Origin: an uncultured Eubacteriales bacterium
GTDB lineage: Bacteria; Bacillota; Clostridia; Oscillospirales; CAG-272
Direction: 5' to 3'
DNA: 13,941 nucleotides
Assembly (NCBI GenBank): GCA_910586545.1
Contig: CAJUIQ010000026.1
Coordinates: forward strand, 9,853-23,793
This document shows, one piece after another, positions 7,362-12,957 of this stretch (positions are counted from its first letter, which is position 1; the number at the start of each line of letters is the position of its first letter). The position numbers and the translations under genes were made by a program. Under the pieces are notes generated by a model. The model was not told where the DNA came from. It saw only the letters and a program-made list of their open reading frames with translations, and ran no database searches.

Positions 7362-9146
7362 ATGAAACATAAGTTTTTATGTATCCTGCTATGTATTTCC
7401 ATGCTTGCAAGCGGGATTTTGCTTAGTGGTTGTGCAAACAGCGAGGGCGGTACCAGCGTAGGTACAGATACTACAGGAGAAGACGATAACAATGCAGTTG
7501 TCACCCGCTCTAGTATGACGCTGACGCTGTGGGTTCCTACTAGCCCGGATACAACAGAGGAAGCAATTGCTCAGACAGAAGAAGCAATCAACAAGGTTAC
7601 ACAGCCTTTGTATGATACGGCGATCAAGCTTTATGCAATTCCTGAGGACGAGTATGATGAAGCCGTAAAAGAACGCGTTCATACGATTGAAAAAACCATT
7701 GCGGAGGAAGAGCAGGCTGAAATTGAAAAGCGTAAGCAAGAAATTGAAAACGCGAAAAACGGTGTGACAGGAGACGTCACCACGGTGGCGCAAACGACTG
7801 CCAAGCCCAGTGATACAGAATCAGAATACAGTATGATTGTTACCAGTGCGCCTCAGTATCCTCACGTTGAAGCTACACAGATGGATATTTTTCTGATGCG
7901 TGGACTGGAGGACTATGAGTATTATGCAAATAATATGTATCTATCTCCGCTGGACGAAGATTTAGCAGGCAGCTCCAAAGTACTTAAGTCCTATATTTAT
8001 CCAGACTTTTTAAATGCCGCTGTGATTGACGGCGTTACATATGGAATTCCCAATAACCATGCGGTAGGGGAATACACATACTTTTTGGTGAATAAGCGGC
8101 TAATTGCTGAAGAATATGAAAATCCGGATATGATTACAACTTTGGAAAGCGCGCAGAAGTTTATATCAAATGTTATAGCATATCATCAGGACGTTACGCC
8201 GATTTATGGTGTGTATGAGCCCAACTATTATGAATACTGGTCCGGTCAGGATCCGCAAACATTTTCTGTTTTGGCGTCTCGTATTACGCAAAGCAGTATT
8301 TATGATGTAGATGTAAAAAGTGTATTTCGGAATATTTTCAGTATTTCTAACTTTACGCAGAATACCTATCTGTATAAATCCTATGTTGAACAGGGACATG
8401 TTTCTACCGCAGACAATGTAGGCGAATTTGGTGTAGGTTTTATCAAGGCGACTCCTGAAGAGATTGCGCAGTATGAAGATGAGTATTACATCAATATCCA
8501 TCAGGCTCCTAGAGGAACAAAAGAAGAATACTGCAAAGCGGTATTTGGCGTAAGCTCCTATACGAAGAATGTTTCTCGTTCCATGGAAATTATTACGATG
8601 CTCAACACAAATACGGAACTGCGCACTATTTTGCAGTATGGTGCTGAAGGAACGCATTGGAAATATGATGAAGAAGACAACAGCATTATTGTGCAGCTCA
8701 GTGATGCGTATAAGATGAATTTGATGGATACAGGTAATATGTTTATTACTTATCCGGATTATGGAAAAAAACTTGACTATTGGGATGCTGCTAAAGCGCA
8801 GAATTTGGATTCCTATTATCCGATTACTTCGTCATTCAGTGGTTATCAAAATGATGATAACAAAGCCTTGCTGCAAGAATTTGACGCTTTTAACCGACAG
8901 ATCAAAGCAGAAATCGACGCTATGTCTGCTGCTGAATTTAAAGCAAATGTGGATAATGGATCTTTGCGTGAGCGAGTAGAAAATAACGATGCTTATAAGA
9001 AACTCACTTATATTCCCACCGGTAGTGATGCAACTACAGGTTTGACTGTTGAAAATGGATGGATTCCAAACGCTTCTATTGTAAACCTGTGGAAAGAATA
9101 TGTGACAGAGCTTTTAGGGGGTAAAGAACCTGGAGCTGAAGCATAA
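7362..9146 (+). CDS. Extracellular solute-binding-like lipoprotein
   Basis: Membrane-anchored secreted protein of 594 residues resembling the large (family 1, sugar-type) substrate-binding proteins of ABC transporters. The signal peptide has a hydrophobic core (residues 5-20) and lipobox L21-S22-G23-C24, with C24 the lipidated residue. The mature protein starts with a flexible, acidic linker (25-50), then a strand MTLTLWVP (52-59). A region rich in Glu and Lys (about 95-133) is probably an extended helix and is followed by a Thr/Ser-rich stretch (136-163). The recognisable binding-protein core resumes with DIFLMRGLEDYEYY (from 175), then GVTYGIPNNHAVG and YFLVNKRLI. No permease or ATPase gene lies nearby, so its ligand and partner are unknown. 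The ribosome binding site GAGGAGGG (7348-7355 region) is strong, and the gene is monocistronic. Confidence 0.8.
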   Translation: MKHKFLCILLCISMLASGILLSGCANSEGGTSVGTDTTGEDDNNAVVTRSSMTLTLWVPTSPDTTEEAIAQTEEAINKVTQPLYDTAIKLYAIPEDEYDEAVKERVHTIEKTIAEEEQAEIEKRKQEIENAKNGVTGDVTTVAQTTAKPSDTESEYSMIVTSAPQYPHVEATQMDIFLMRGLEDYEYYANNMYLSPLDEDLAGSSKVLKSYIYPDFLNAAVIDGVTYGIPNNHAVGEYTYFLVNKRLIAEEYENPDMITTLESAQKFISNVIAYHQDVTPIYGVYEPNYYEYWSGQDPQTFSVLASRITQSSIYDVDVKSVFRNIFSISNFTQNTYLYKSYVEQGHVSTADNVGEFGVGFIKATPEEIAQYEDEYYINIHQAPRGTKEEYCKAVFGVSSYTKNVSRSMEIITMLNTNTELRTILQYGAEGTHWKYDEEDNSIIVQLSDAYKMNLMDTGNMFITYPDYGKKLDYWDAAKAQNLDSYYPITSSFSGYQNDDNKALLQEFDAFNRQIKAEIDAMSAAEFKANVDNGSLRERVENNDAYKKLTYIPTGSDATTGLTVENGWIPNASIVNLWKEYVTELLGGKEPGAEA

Positions 9147-9156
9147 GAAAAACATA

Positions 9157-9188
9157 AAAAGCCGTGAAATAAAAATTTCACGGCTTTT
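9157..9188. terminator. Bidirectional terminator between convergent genes
   Basis: GCCGTGAAA (9161-9169) pairs with TTTCACGGC (9176-9184) around a six-base loop. It is flanked by an A run (9156-9160) and a T run (9185-9188), so it can end the lipoprotein transcript and the convergent minus-strand DUF3793 transcript. Confidence 0.92.
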
Positions 9189-9189
9189 G

Positions 9190-9729
9190 TTATTTCTTAA
9201 ATAATTGAACAATTTCATAGGGAGATGCACCTGCTTGGCGCCATCGTTTACAGAAATCCCTGCATAGATCATACTGGGCAAACTGTTGCTTGGCTGCTTT
9301 CACATCATGATATACTTTCCAGTATCCGGTATATAAGCTGTTTTGCCCCTTATTTTCTATATAGCCACGCACATCTTGTAGTGGATATCCTAAAAATAAG
9401 CCGATTTCATGGGGGAAAATGCGTGCTTTTCCCAGCTTTTCCAGCAAAACCTGCAAAGCTCTATCTGGATGTTCGGAATATCCGAACTGCATTAAATAGG
9501 AGCGGCTATCGACTTCGGATAATATATTTTTCACTAGTTGGGAATTATATAGGTATACCAGTATGGATTGATTGGAGACCTGTACAGGAACACATACTAG
9601 CTGCGTCGTATGAAGCAAAGAGGCCAAGGCTTTTCTGTCCCAAAGTGAACGCGGTATGCGGAACAGACTGCCAGCCTTTTGTCCTGCCAAAGTGCTGCTG
9701 GCGTGCTTTAGAATCATGTCGCAGAGCAT
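9190..9729 (-). CDS. DUF3793 family protein
   Basis: A 179-residue cytoplasmic protein of unknown function; the family is common in Clostridia. Near the start it has ASSTLAGQKAGSLF, and further on the family's FPHEIGLFLGYPLQDVRGYI stretch followed by ENKG; the C-terminal part (YTGYWKVYHDVKAAKQQF) is helical and basic. No catalytic residues can be pointed to. The ATG at 9729 (minus strand) is chosen because GGAGG (plus strand 9738-9742) lies eight bases upstream and the family core begins right after. A longer frame from 9786 lacks a ribosome binding site. The gene is alone, convergent with the lipoprotein gene. In the 150 bases upstream no promoter with two good boxes was found. Confidence 0.78.
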   Translation of the reverse strand: MLCDMILKHASSTLAGQKAGSLFRIPRSLWDRKALASLLHTTQLVCVPVQVSNQSILVYLYNSQLVKNILSEVDSRSYLMQFGYSEHPDRALQVLLEKLGKARIFPHEIGLFLGYPLQDVRGYIENKGQNSLYTGYWKVYHDVKAAKQQFAQYDLCRDFCKRWRQAGASPYEIVQLFKK

Positions 9730-9883
9730 TGCCGTATCCTCCAATTTTGTAATTTTCTCTCCAACTAGTATGGGCATCGCAGACATCGTTATACATTTGC
9801 GGCTATGTAATGCAGTTGAAAAACAGGCAGAGAAATATTTTACTAAAATAAAAAATACACTTGCTCTAGCCCTTCCTTATATA

Positions 9884-9913
9884 AAAAACAGGAGGCAAAT
9901 GCCTCCTGTTTTT
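9884..9913. terminator. Perfect bidirectional terminator-like hairpin
   Basis: A 13-bp perfect stem (9884-9896 with 9901-9913) with loop AAAT, core CAGGAGGC/GCCTCCTG, an A run on the left arm and a T run on the right arm. It lies upstream of the DUF3793 gene and just before the accessory segment. No plus-strand gene ends here, so it may insulate the segment or be left over from a lost gene. Confidence 0.75.
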
Positions 9914-9933
9914 GACACGAATAGATTAGGTCG

Positions 9934-9951
9934 GTTTACAAGGGACTACAC
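9934..9951 (+). repeat. Left inverted repeat
   Basis: GTTTACAAGGGACTACAC. The reverse complement of 11387-11404 reads GTTTACAAGGAACTATAC, differing at two positions, both transitions. Confidence 0.5.
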
Positions 9952-9960
9952 AAGGTAACG

Positions 9961-10063
9961 GCTAACGGGCGGTAAAAAAGCCCGCCAGATTTTCAAGCAG
10001 CCTCCATCCACATGGGGGGCAATCTCAACTTGCGGAAGTGGTGGGAATTTCGGCTGAAAATCT
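9961..10063. other. Hairpin cluster upstream of the NTF2-like gene
   Basis: CGGGC (9966-9970) pairs with GCCCG (9980-9984), or alternatively GGCGG (9968-9972) with CCGCC (9982-9986). AGATTTTCA (9987-9995) pairs with TGAAAATCT (10055-10063), extended by two G-C pairs past a bulged A. Inside this stem, CCTCCAT (10001-10007) pairs with ATGGGGG (10012-10018) and ACTT pairs with AAGT near 10028-10039. All of it lies before the promoter of the next gene, so it is not that gene's leader. Its nature is unknown. Confidence 0.4.
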
Positions 10064-10068
10064 CCCTA

Positions 10069-10097
10069 TTTCCACACTCTCGAATTTGTGATATAAT
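10069..10097 (+). promoter_or_regulatory. Extended -10 promoter of the NTF2-like gene
   Basis: The -10 box TATAAT (10092-10097) is perfect, preceded by TGA (10089-10091) as an extended -10. TTTCCA (10069-10074) lies 17 bases upstream as a four-of-six -35 box. Confidence 0.75.
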
Positions 10098-10126
10098 AGA
10101 ACAAGTAAGGGAAGGAGCCGATGATT

Positions 10127-10546
10127 ATGAAAAAGAGAGAAGAAGTCGTTAAACTGTGGTTTACTATGTGGTTGCAAAAAAACGATTTAGGCATATTGGA
10201 TATATTTGCAGACAATGCGCTTTACATTGAAAGTTGGGGGCCGGAGTATAGAGGCTCTGAAAAAATCAAGCAGTGGTTTGACGAATGGAACACACGAGGA
10301 ACTGTTCTTCAATGGGATATAAAGCAGTATTTTCACAAGGAAAATCAGACAATTGTTGAATGGTATTTCAAAAATACCATGAATGATGGGAGAGTAGAAG
10401 CGTTTGACGGTGTTTCTCTTATCGAATGGACACACGATGATAAAATTTGCTTCTTAAAAGAGTTTGGCTGCAATGAAACCCGATATGACCCGTATCAAGG
10501 AAGTGAAATCCCACATTTCAAAGATGAAAAGCCAATGTGGTTTTAA
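10127..10546 (+). CDS. NTF2/SnoaL-like family protein
   Basis: A small (139-residue) cytoplasmic protein predicted to adopt the NTF2/SnoaL alpha+beta cone fold, used by many enzymes and ligand-binding proteins. It has the opening helix (EEVVKLWFTMWLQ), a DIFADNALYIESWGPEYRG segment typical of the pocket-forming hairpin, the helix EKIKQWFDEWN, and strands with IVEWYFKNTM and VSLIEW. No signal peptide or transmembrane segment is seen. The ATG at 10127 was chosen over 10121 because AAGGAG (10112-10117) gives nine rather than three bases of spacing. Substrate and reaction cannot be told from sequence. Composition is more A/T-rich than the core genes. It lies in the segment bounded by inverted repeats, upstream of the SAP-DUF6434 gene on the same strand. 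Confidence 0.72.
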   Translation: MKKREEVVKLWFTMWLQKNDLGILDIFADNALYIESWGPEYRGSEKIKQWFDEWNTRGTVLQWDIKQYFHKENQTIVEWYFKNTMNDGRVEAFDGVSLIEWTHDDKICFLKEFGCNETRYDPYQGSEIPHFKDEKPMWF

Positions 10547-10666
10547 CGAGTAAGGACAGAATATGCGGAGGCGGAGCATGGCTTTGACAATTTAAGAACG
10601 CTTGAAGGACCTGTGTGTGCGCGGCGCATGCGGAAATAGTTAGAACTGAAAGTGAGATATAACATA

Positions 10667-11254
10667 ATGGAAAGACCTGCTTTAGACAAACTATTAGACA
10701 GCAAGACGTTTCGTGAATTCTACTATTTGAAAGAAGAATTGGTGGACTTTTGCAGAAAAAATGGTTTGCCTGTTTCTGGTGGGAAAATAGAAATATCAGA
10801 TAGAATTGGATATTTTCTTGATACTGGTAAGGTTATGCCCGCCACGACAGTAAAGAAAAATGCAGCAAAAATAGTAGATATTACTGAAGATACACAGATT
10901 GAAGATAACTTTGTCTGCTCAGAAAGGCATAGAGCATTTTTTAAGGAACATATAGGAAGCGCTTTTTCTTTTAATGTAGCTTTTCAAAAATGGCTAAAGG
11001 GTAACGCCGGAAAAACTTACAGAGAAGCAATTGCTGCTTACTATCAAATTCTCAAAGATAAGAAAAACAAAAAAACAACGATTGATAAGCAATTTGAATA
11101 CAATACCTATATCCGCGATTTTTTTACAGATAATCCGGGAAGAACCTTAGAGGACGCAATCAAGTGTTGGAAGTACAAAAAGCAATTACCGGGACACAAC
11201 CATTATGAGCAGAATGACCTTGTAGCCTTGGATTCTATATTGTCAGAGGGATAG
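10667..11254 (+). CDS. SAP domain and DUF6434 protein
   Basis: A 195-residue soluble protein. Residues about 16-55 look like a SAP motif, a short helix-extended loop-helix nucleic-acid-binding fold (YLKEELVDFCRKNGLPVSGG, then KIEISDRIGYFLDTG). The remainder resembles DUF6434, with FNVAFQKWLKGNAGKTYREA and a C-terminal part with RTLEDAIKCWKYKKQLPG. A lysine-rich linker lies between. DNA or RNA binding is inferred from the SAP motif only; the function is unknown. The ATG at 10667 is preferred to GTG at 10652, but neither has a good ribosome binding site. It follows the NTF2-like gene by 120 bases with no clear promoter between, so co-transcription is possible. Base composition is A/T-rich, which fits acquisition from elsewhere. 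Confidence 0.7.
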   Translation: MERPALDKLLDSKTFREFYYLKEELVDFCRKNGLPVSGGKIEISDRIGYFLDTGKVMPATTVKKNAAKIVDITEDTQIEDNFVCSERHRAFFKEHIGSAFSFNVAFQKWLKGNAGKTYREAIAAYYQILKDKKNKKTTIDKQFEYNTYIRDFFTDNPGRTLEDAIKCWKYKKQLPGHNHYEQNDLVALDSILSEG

Positions 11255-11318
11255 AAAAGTCAGTTAATCCAGTCAACGGTCAAGATGAACGGCGCTTCCC
11301 CCCTTTTTGAGCTCCCGA

Positions 11319-11386
11319 AACAACAGGCGCTATGCTCCCGACAGAGAGCATAGCGCCTGTTGTTAGCAGACCGTGAAACGGGCTGC
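11319..11386. repeat. Two adjacent hairpins after the SAP-DUF6434 gene
   Basis: A perfect 19-bp inverted repeat (11319-11337 with 11346-11364, loop CCGACAGA) is followed one base later by GCAG-A-CCGT-GAA-ACGG-G-CTGC (11366-11386), two 4-bp stems stacked across an A-G mismatch. A third hairpin starts on the next base. No T run follows the first two, so they are not simple terminators. Confidence 0.7.
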
Positions 11387-11404
11387 GTATAGTTCCTTGT
11401 AAAC
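11387..11404 (-). repeat. Right inverted repeat
   Basis: On the minus strand it reads GTTTACAAGGAACTATAC, matching 9934-9951 at 16 of 18 positions. It overlaps a hairpin, so part of its sequence may be constrained by folding. Confidence 0.5.
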
Positions 11405-11413
11405 TATACTTTT
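11387..11413 (+). terminator. Terminator hairpin ending the accessory genes
   Basis: GTATAGTT (11387-11394) pairs with AACTATAC (11402-11409) around a seven-base loop and is followed by TTTTATATTTTT in the plus direction. It lies between the convergent SAP-DUF6434 gene and the minus-strand export gene, whose stop codon overlaps the T run. Confidence 0.6.
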
Positions 11414-11897
11414 ATATTTTTGTAAGAAAACTCAGGAATCCCACCATTCCGTAACTTGCTAGGGTCATAATCAAACATGCGCATAACACGCCAAGGAAGA
11501 TTACGGGTAGTGAATTTTTTATACGCATATCCAGCATAGCGGCCACCAACGCTCCCGTCCACGCTCCCGTTCCAGGGAGGGGGAGCGCTACAAATAAGAA
11601 TAATCCAAATGTAGCGTAGCGCAAAACTTTTTTTGAGTTCTTATGCGCTTTTTCTTCAATCCAACGAGCAACCTTGGAAAGAAACGGAATTTTCGTGTGT
11701 GCCATCCAATGCAGAATACGCCGAATAAAAATAAGGATAAAAGGAACGGGAAGCATATTACCAATAATGCTTACAATTGCGTTCAACCACCACGGGAGGC
11801 CTAAGCCTGCACCCAAGATAATAGAACCGCGCAGTTCAATGATGGGAAGCATTGAGCAAAAAAAGACATACAGAATATCCTTCAGAGGGGCGATCAT
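11412..11897 (-). CDS. Small multidrug export family membrane protein
   Basis: Integral membrane protein of the putative small multi-drug export group (COG2426 type). It is 161 residues with four or five hydrophobic segments. The family hallmarks PIIELRGSIILG (near the start, after the first hydrophobic segment) and ALPLPGTGAWTGALVA (middle) are both present, separated by a basic cytoplasmic loop with KVARWIEEKAHKNSKK. The family name rests on limited data, so a drug-export role is not established and the transported substrate is unknown. The start at 11897 (minus-strand ATG) lies ten bases after AAGGA; a TTG at 11903 in the same frame would be only four bases away. It has its own promoter, so it need not depend on the ribU riboswitch upstream. 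Confidence 0.82.
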   Translation of the reverse strand: MIAPLKDILYVFFCSMLPIIELRGSIILGAGLGLPWWLNAIVSIIGNMLPVPFILIFIRRILHWMAHTKIPFLSKVARWIEEKAHKNSKKVLRYATFGLFLFVALPLPGTGAWTGALVAAMLDMRIKNSLPVIFLGVLCACLIMTLASYGMVGFLSFLTKI

Positions 11898-11930
11898 AAG
11901 CAAGCGTTCCTTTTCTATAAAACTTACTTT

Positions 11931-11959
11931 ATTTTACATGATTTGACGAAAAAAAGCAA
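11931..11959 (-). promoter_or_regulatory. Promoter of the small multidrug export gene
   Basis: On the minus strand TTGCTT (plus 11954-11959) and TAAAAT (plus 11931-11936) are separated by exactly 17 bases. The start codon lies about 34 bases downstream of the -10 box. Confidence 0.65.
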
Positions 11960-11992
11960 GTATATTTCATAAATTGCCCTAGAAGTACAGTA

Positions 11993-12673
11993 TTACGTTT
12001 TATACAATTCAAATTGTCCATTCAGCAGCGTAATGAACACAAGAATGCTGGCTATAACAAGAACTATAGCTACAATAGCAATTATAATGGTAATTTTGCG
12101 GGTTTTCGCAGGCGTTTTGGGATTGGGCATATGTATGAACCCAGAAATACGAAGTGCTTTTGTAACTGGCTTATATAGCAACAGAACCAGGGATGCATTT
12201 AAAAATGCTTTTGTCAGGTTGAAGGGTAGCAAAAGAGTAGGAATCATAGCTTGCACATCATGCATAGAAACACCCATATAGAAGGGGGTAATCAGCAGGT
12301 TGGCCCCCATCATGCAAGCAGTTACGGCAAGAACCGCGCTGGCAAGACCCGTTATAGCGCCAGAAAGATTTCTTCTGTACTTGTAGATAAGAGACGCGGT
12401 TACGGAAAATGCGGCGCTGGAAATAAAGTTCATAATGCAACCGTAAAGACCGGTGTCGCTGACGGTAATCAATTCTAAAACTGCGACCGCGGCAGACATA
12501 ATCAATGCGGTGAGGGGACCGAAGAACATGGCGCCGGTGGCAATTACCGCATCTTTTGCATCAAAGGTAAGAAATGATACCTTGATTCGAAAGACGAACA
12601 TACATATATAGGCCAGTGCACAAAACATAGCGACTGCAGTGAGACGACGCAATTTATCAGATGATGTTTTCAT
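11993..12673 (-). CDS. ribU: Riboflavin ECF transporter substrate-binding subunit (RibU-like)
   Basis: S component of an energy-coupling factor transporter. It binds riboflavin in the membrane and works with a shared EcfA/EcfA'/EcfT energising module, not encoded here. The 226-residue protein has about six hydrophobic segments. An N-terminal LTAVAMFCALAYICMF leads into a loop with FLTFDAKDAVIATGAMFFGP, typical of ECF S components of the RibU group, and GLYGCIMNFISSAAF follows. The C-terminal tail (KTPAKTRK then an extra hydrophobic helix, about 195-220) is longer than in minimal RibU. The start at 12673 has AAAGGA nine bases upstream; a longer frame from 12724 runs through the terminator hairpin and is not credible. 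The FMN riboswitch upstream strongly supports the riboflavin assignment. Confidence 0.9.
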   Translation of the reverse strand: MKTSSDKLRRLTAVAMFCALAYICMFVFRIKVSFLTFDAKDAVIATGAMFFGPLTALIMSAAVAVLELITVSDTGLYGCIMNFISSAAFSVTASLIYKYRRNLSGAITGLASAVLAVTACMMGANLLITPFYMGVSMHDVQAMIPTLLLPFNLTKAFLNASLVLLLYKPVTKALRISGFIHMPNPKTPAKTRKITIIIAIVAIVLVIASILVFITLLNGQFELYKT

Positions 12674-12707
12674 AATAAAAAATCCTTTCCGGTTAAATAA
12701 GGAAAGG
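12674..12707 (-). terminator. Riboswitch-controlled terminator that includes the ribU ribosome binding site
   Basis: On the minus strand CCTTTCC (plus 12701-12707) pairs with GGAAAGG (plus 12684-12690) around a ten-base loop and is followed by ATTTTTTATT immediately before the ATG. The 3' arm of the stem is also the Shine-Dalgarno sequence. A GGGG run just upstream (plus CCCC, 12720-12723 region) could pair with the CCCC beside the 5' arm to form an anti-terminator. The switching partner assignment is by eye only. Confidence 0.65.
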
Positions 12708-12757
12708 GGAAGAGGGAGCCCCAAAATTTCTGTGTACGCAGAAAGCAGGGCTGCCGC

Positions 12758-12894
12758 AATCTTTTCTCATCCAGACTGTAACTGTCGGTACAGGAGTTCC
12801 ACCTGTTCGGCGTGTACTAAATTCATAGCACTACGTTCGCGGACTTTGCATTTGCATCACCGCCGGTATGGATTTTCACCATTCCCCAAAGATT
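12758..12894 (-). ncRNA. FMN riboswitch (RFN element)
   Basis: Aptamer that binds flavin mononucleotide and turns off riboflavin synthesis or uptake genes. On the minus strand P1 is formed by AATCTTT (plus 12888-12894) and AAAGATT (plus 12758-12764). Conserved RFN blocks are present in order: GGGGaATGGTGAAAATCC, ATACCGGCGGTGATGC, GTCCGCGAAC, then GGTGGAACTCCTGTACCGAC and ACAGTCTGGATG. The expression platform downstream contains the terminator at 12674-12707, so FMN should reduce ribU expression. A TATAAT-like sequence overlaps P1, but a start there would cut the aptamer, so the true promoter is probably further upstream or transcription enters from tuf. Confidence 0.95.
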
Positions 12895-12915
12895 ATAAGT
12901 ATTTAATTGTATGGA

Positions 12916-12944
12916 CCAAACCCGGGCATATCGCCCGGGTTTGG
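12916..12944 (-). terminator. Perfect hairpin after tuf
   Basis: A 12-bp perfect stem (12916-12927 with 12933-12944, core CCCGGGC) with a five-base loop lies 13 bases after the tuf stop. On the minus strand the following bases TCCATACAATT are a poor U run, so termination may be incomplete and tuf transcripts could read into the FMN riboswitch and ribU. Confidence 0.65.
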
Positions 12945-12957
12945 AATTGCAGAAAAA

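Larger units (their letters stand above)
9934..11404. mobile_element. Candidate accessory element bounded by imperfect inverted repeats
   Basis: The segment is more A/T-rich than the core genes, carries two genes of unknown role, and is flanked by 18-bp sequences that are inverted copies at 16 of 18 positions (9934-9951 and 11387-11404). Several hairpins crowd each end. No transposase, integrase or clear target-site duplication was found, so a non-autonomous or decayed element is the most that can be said. The repeats could also be chance plus terminator structure, since the right copy lies within a hairpin. Confidence 0.35.

Noticed and set aside
9730..9786. Longer N-terminus for the DUF3793 protein starting at 9786
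   Set aside because: No ribosome binding site precedes it, while the ATG at 9729 has an ideal GGAGG eight bases upstream and the conserved region begins directly after.
9787..9883. Promoter for the DUF3793 gene on the minus strand
   Set aside because: Several A/T-rich -10-like hexamers exist (TAAAAT, TATAAC), but none has a matching -35 box at the right distance. Apart from this the stretch shows nothing I can name.
12674..12724. Extended ribU reading frame starting at 12724
   Set aside because: It would translate the riboswitch terminator hairpin; the ATG at 12673 has a good ribosome binding site and starts the family-like N-terminus.
12892..12897. TATAAT on the minus strand as the ribU promoter
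   Set aside because: A start seven bases downstream would fall inside the first stem of the FMN aptamer, and the -35 region is poor.
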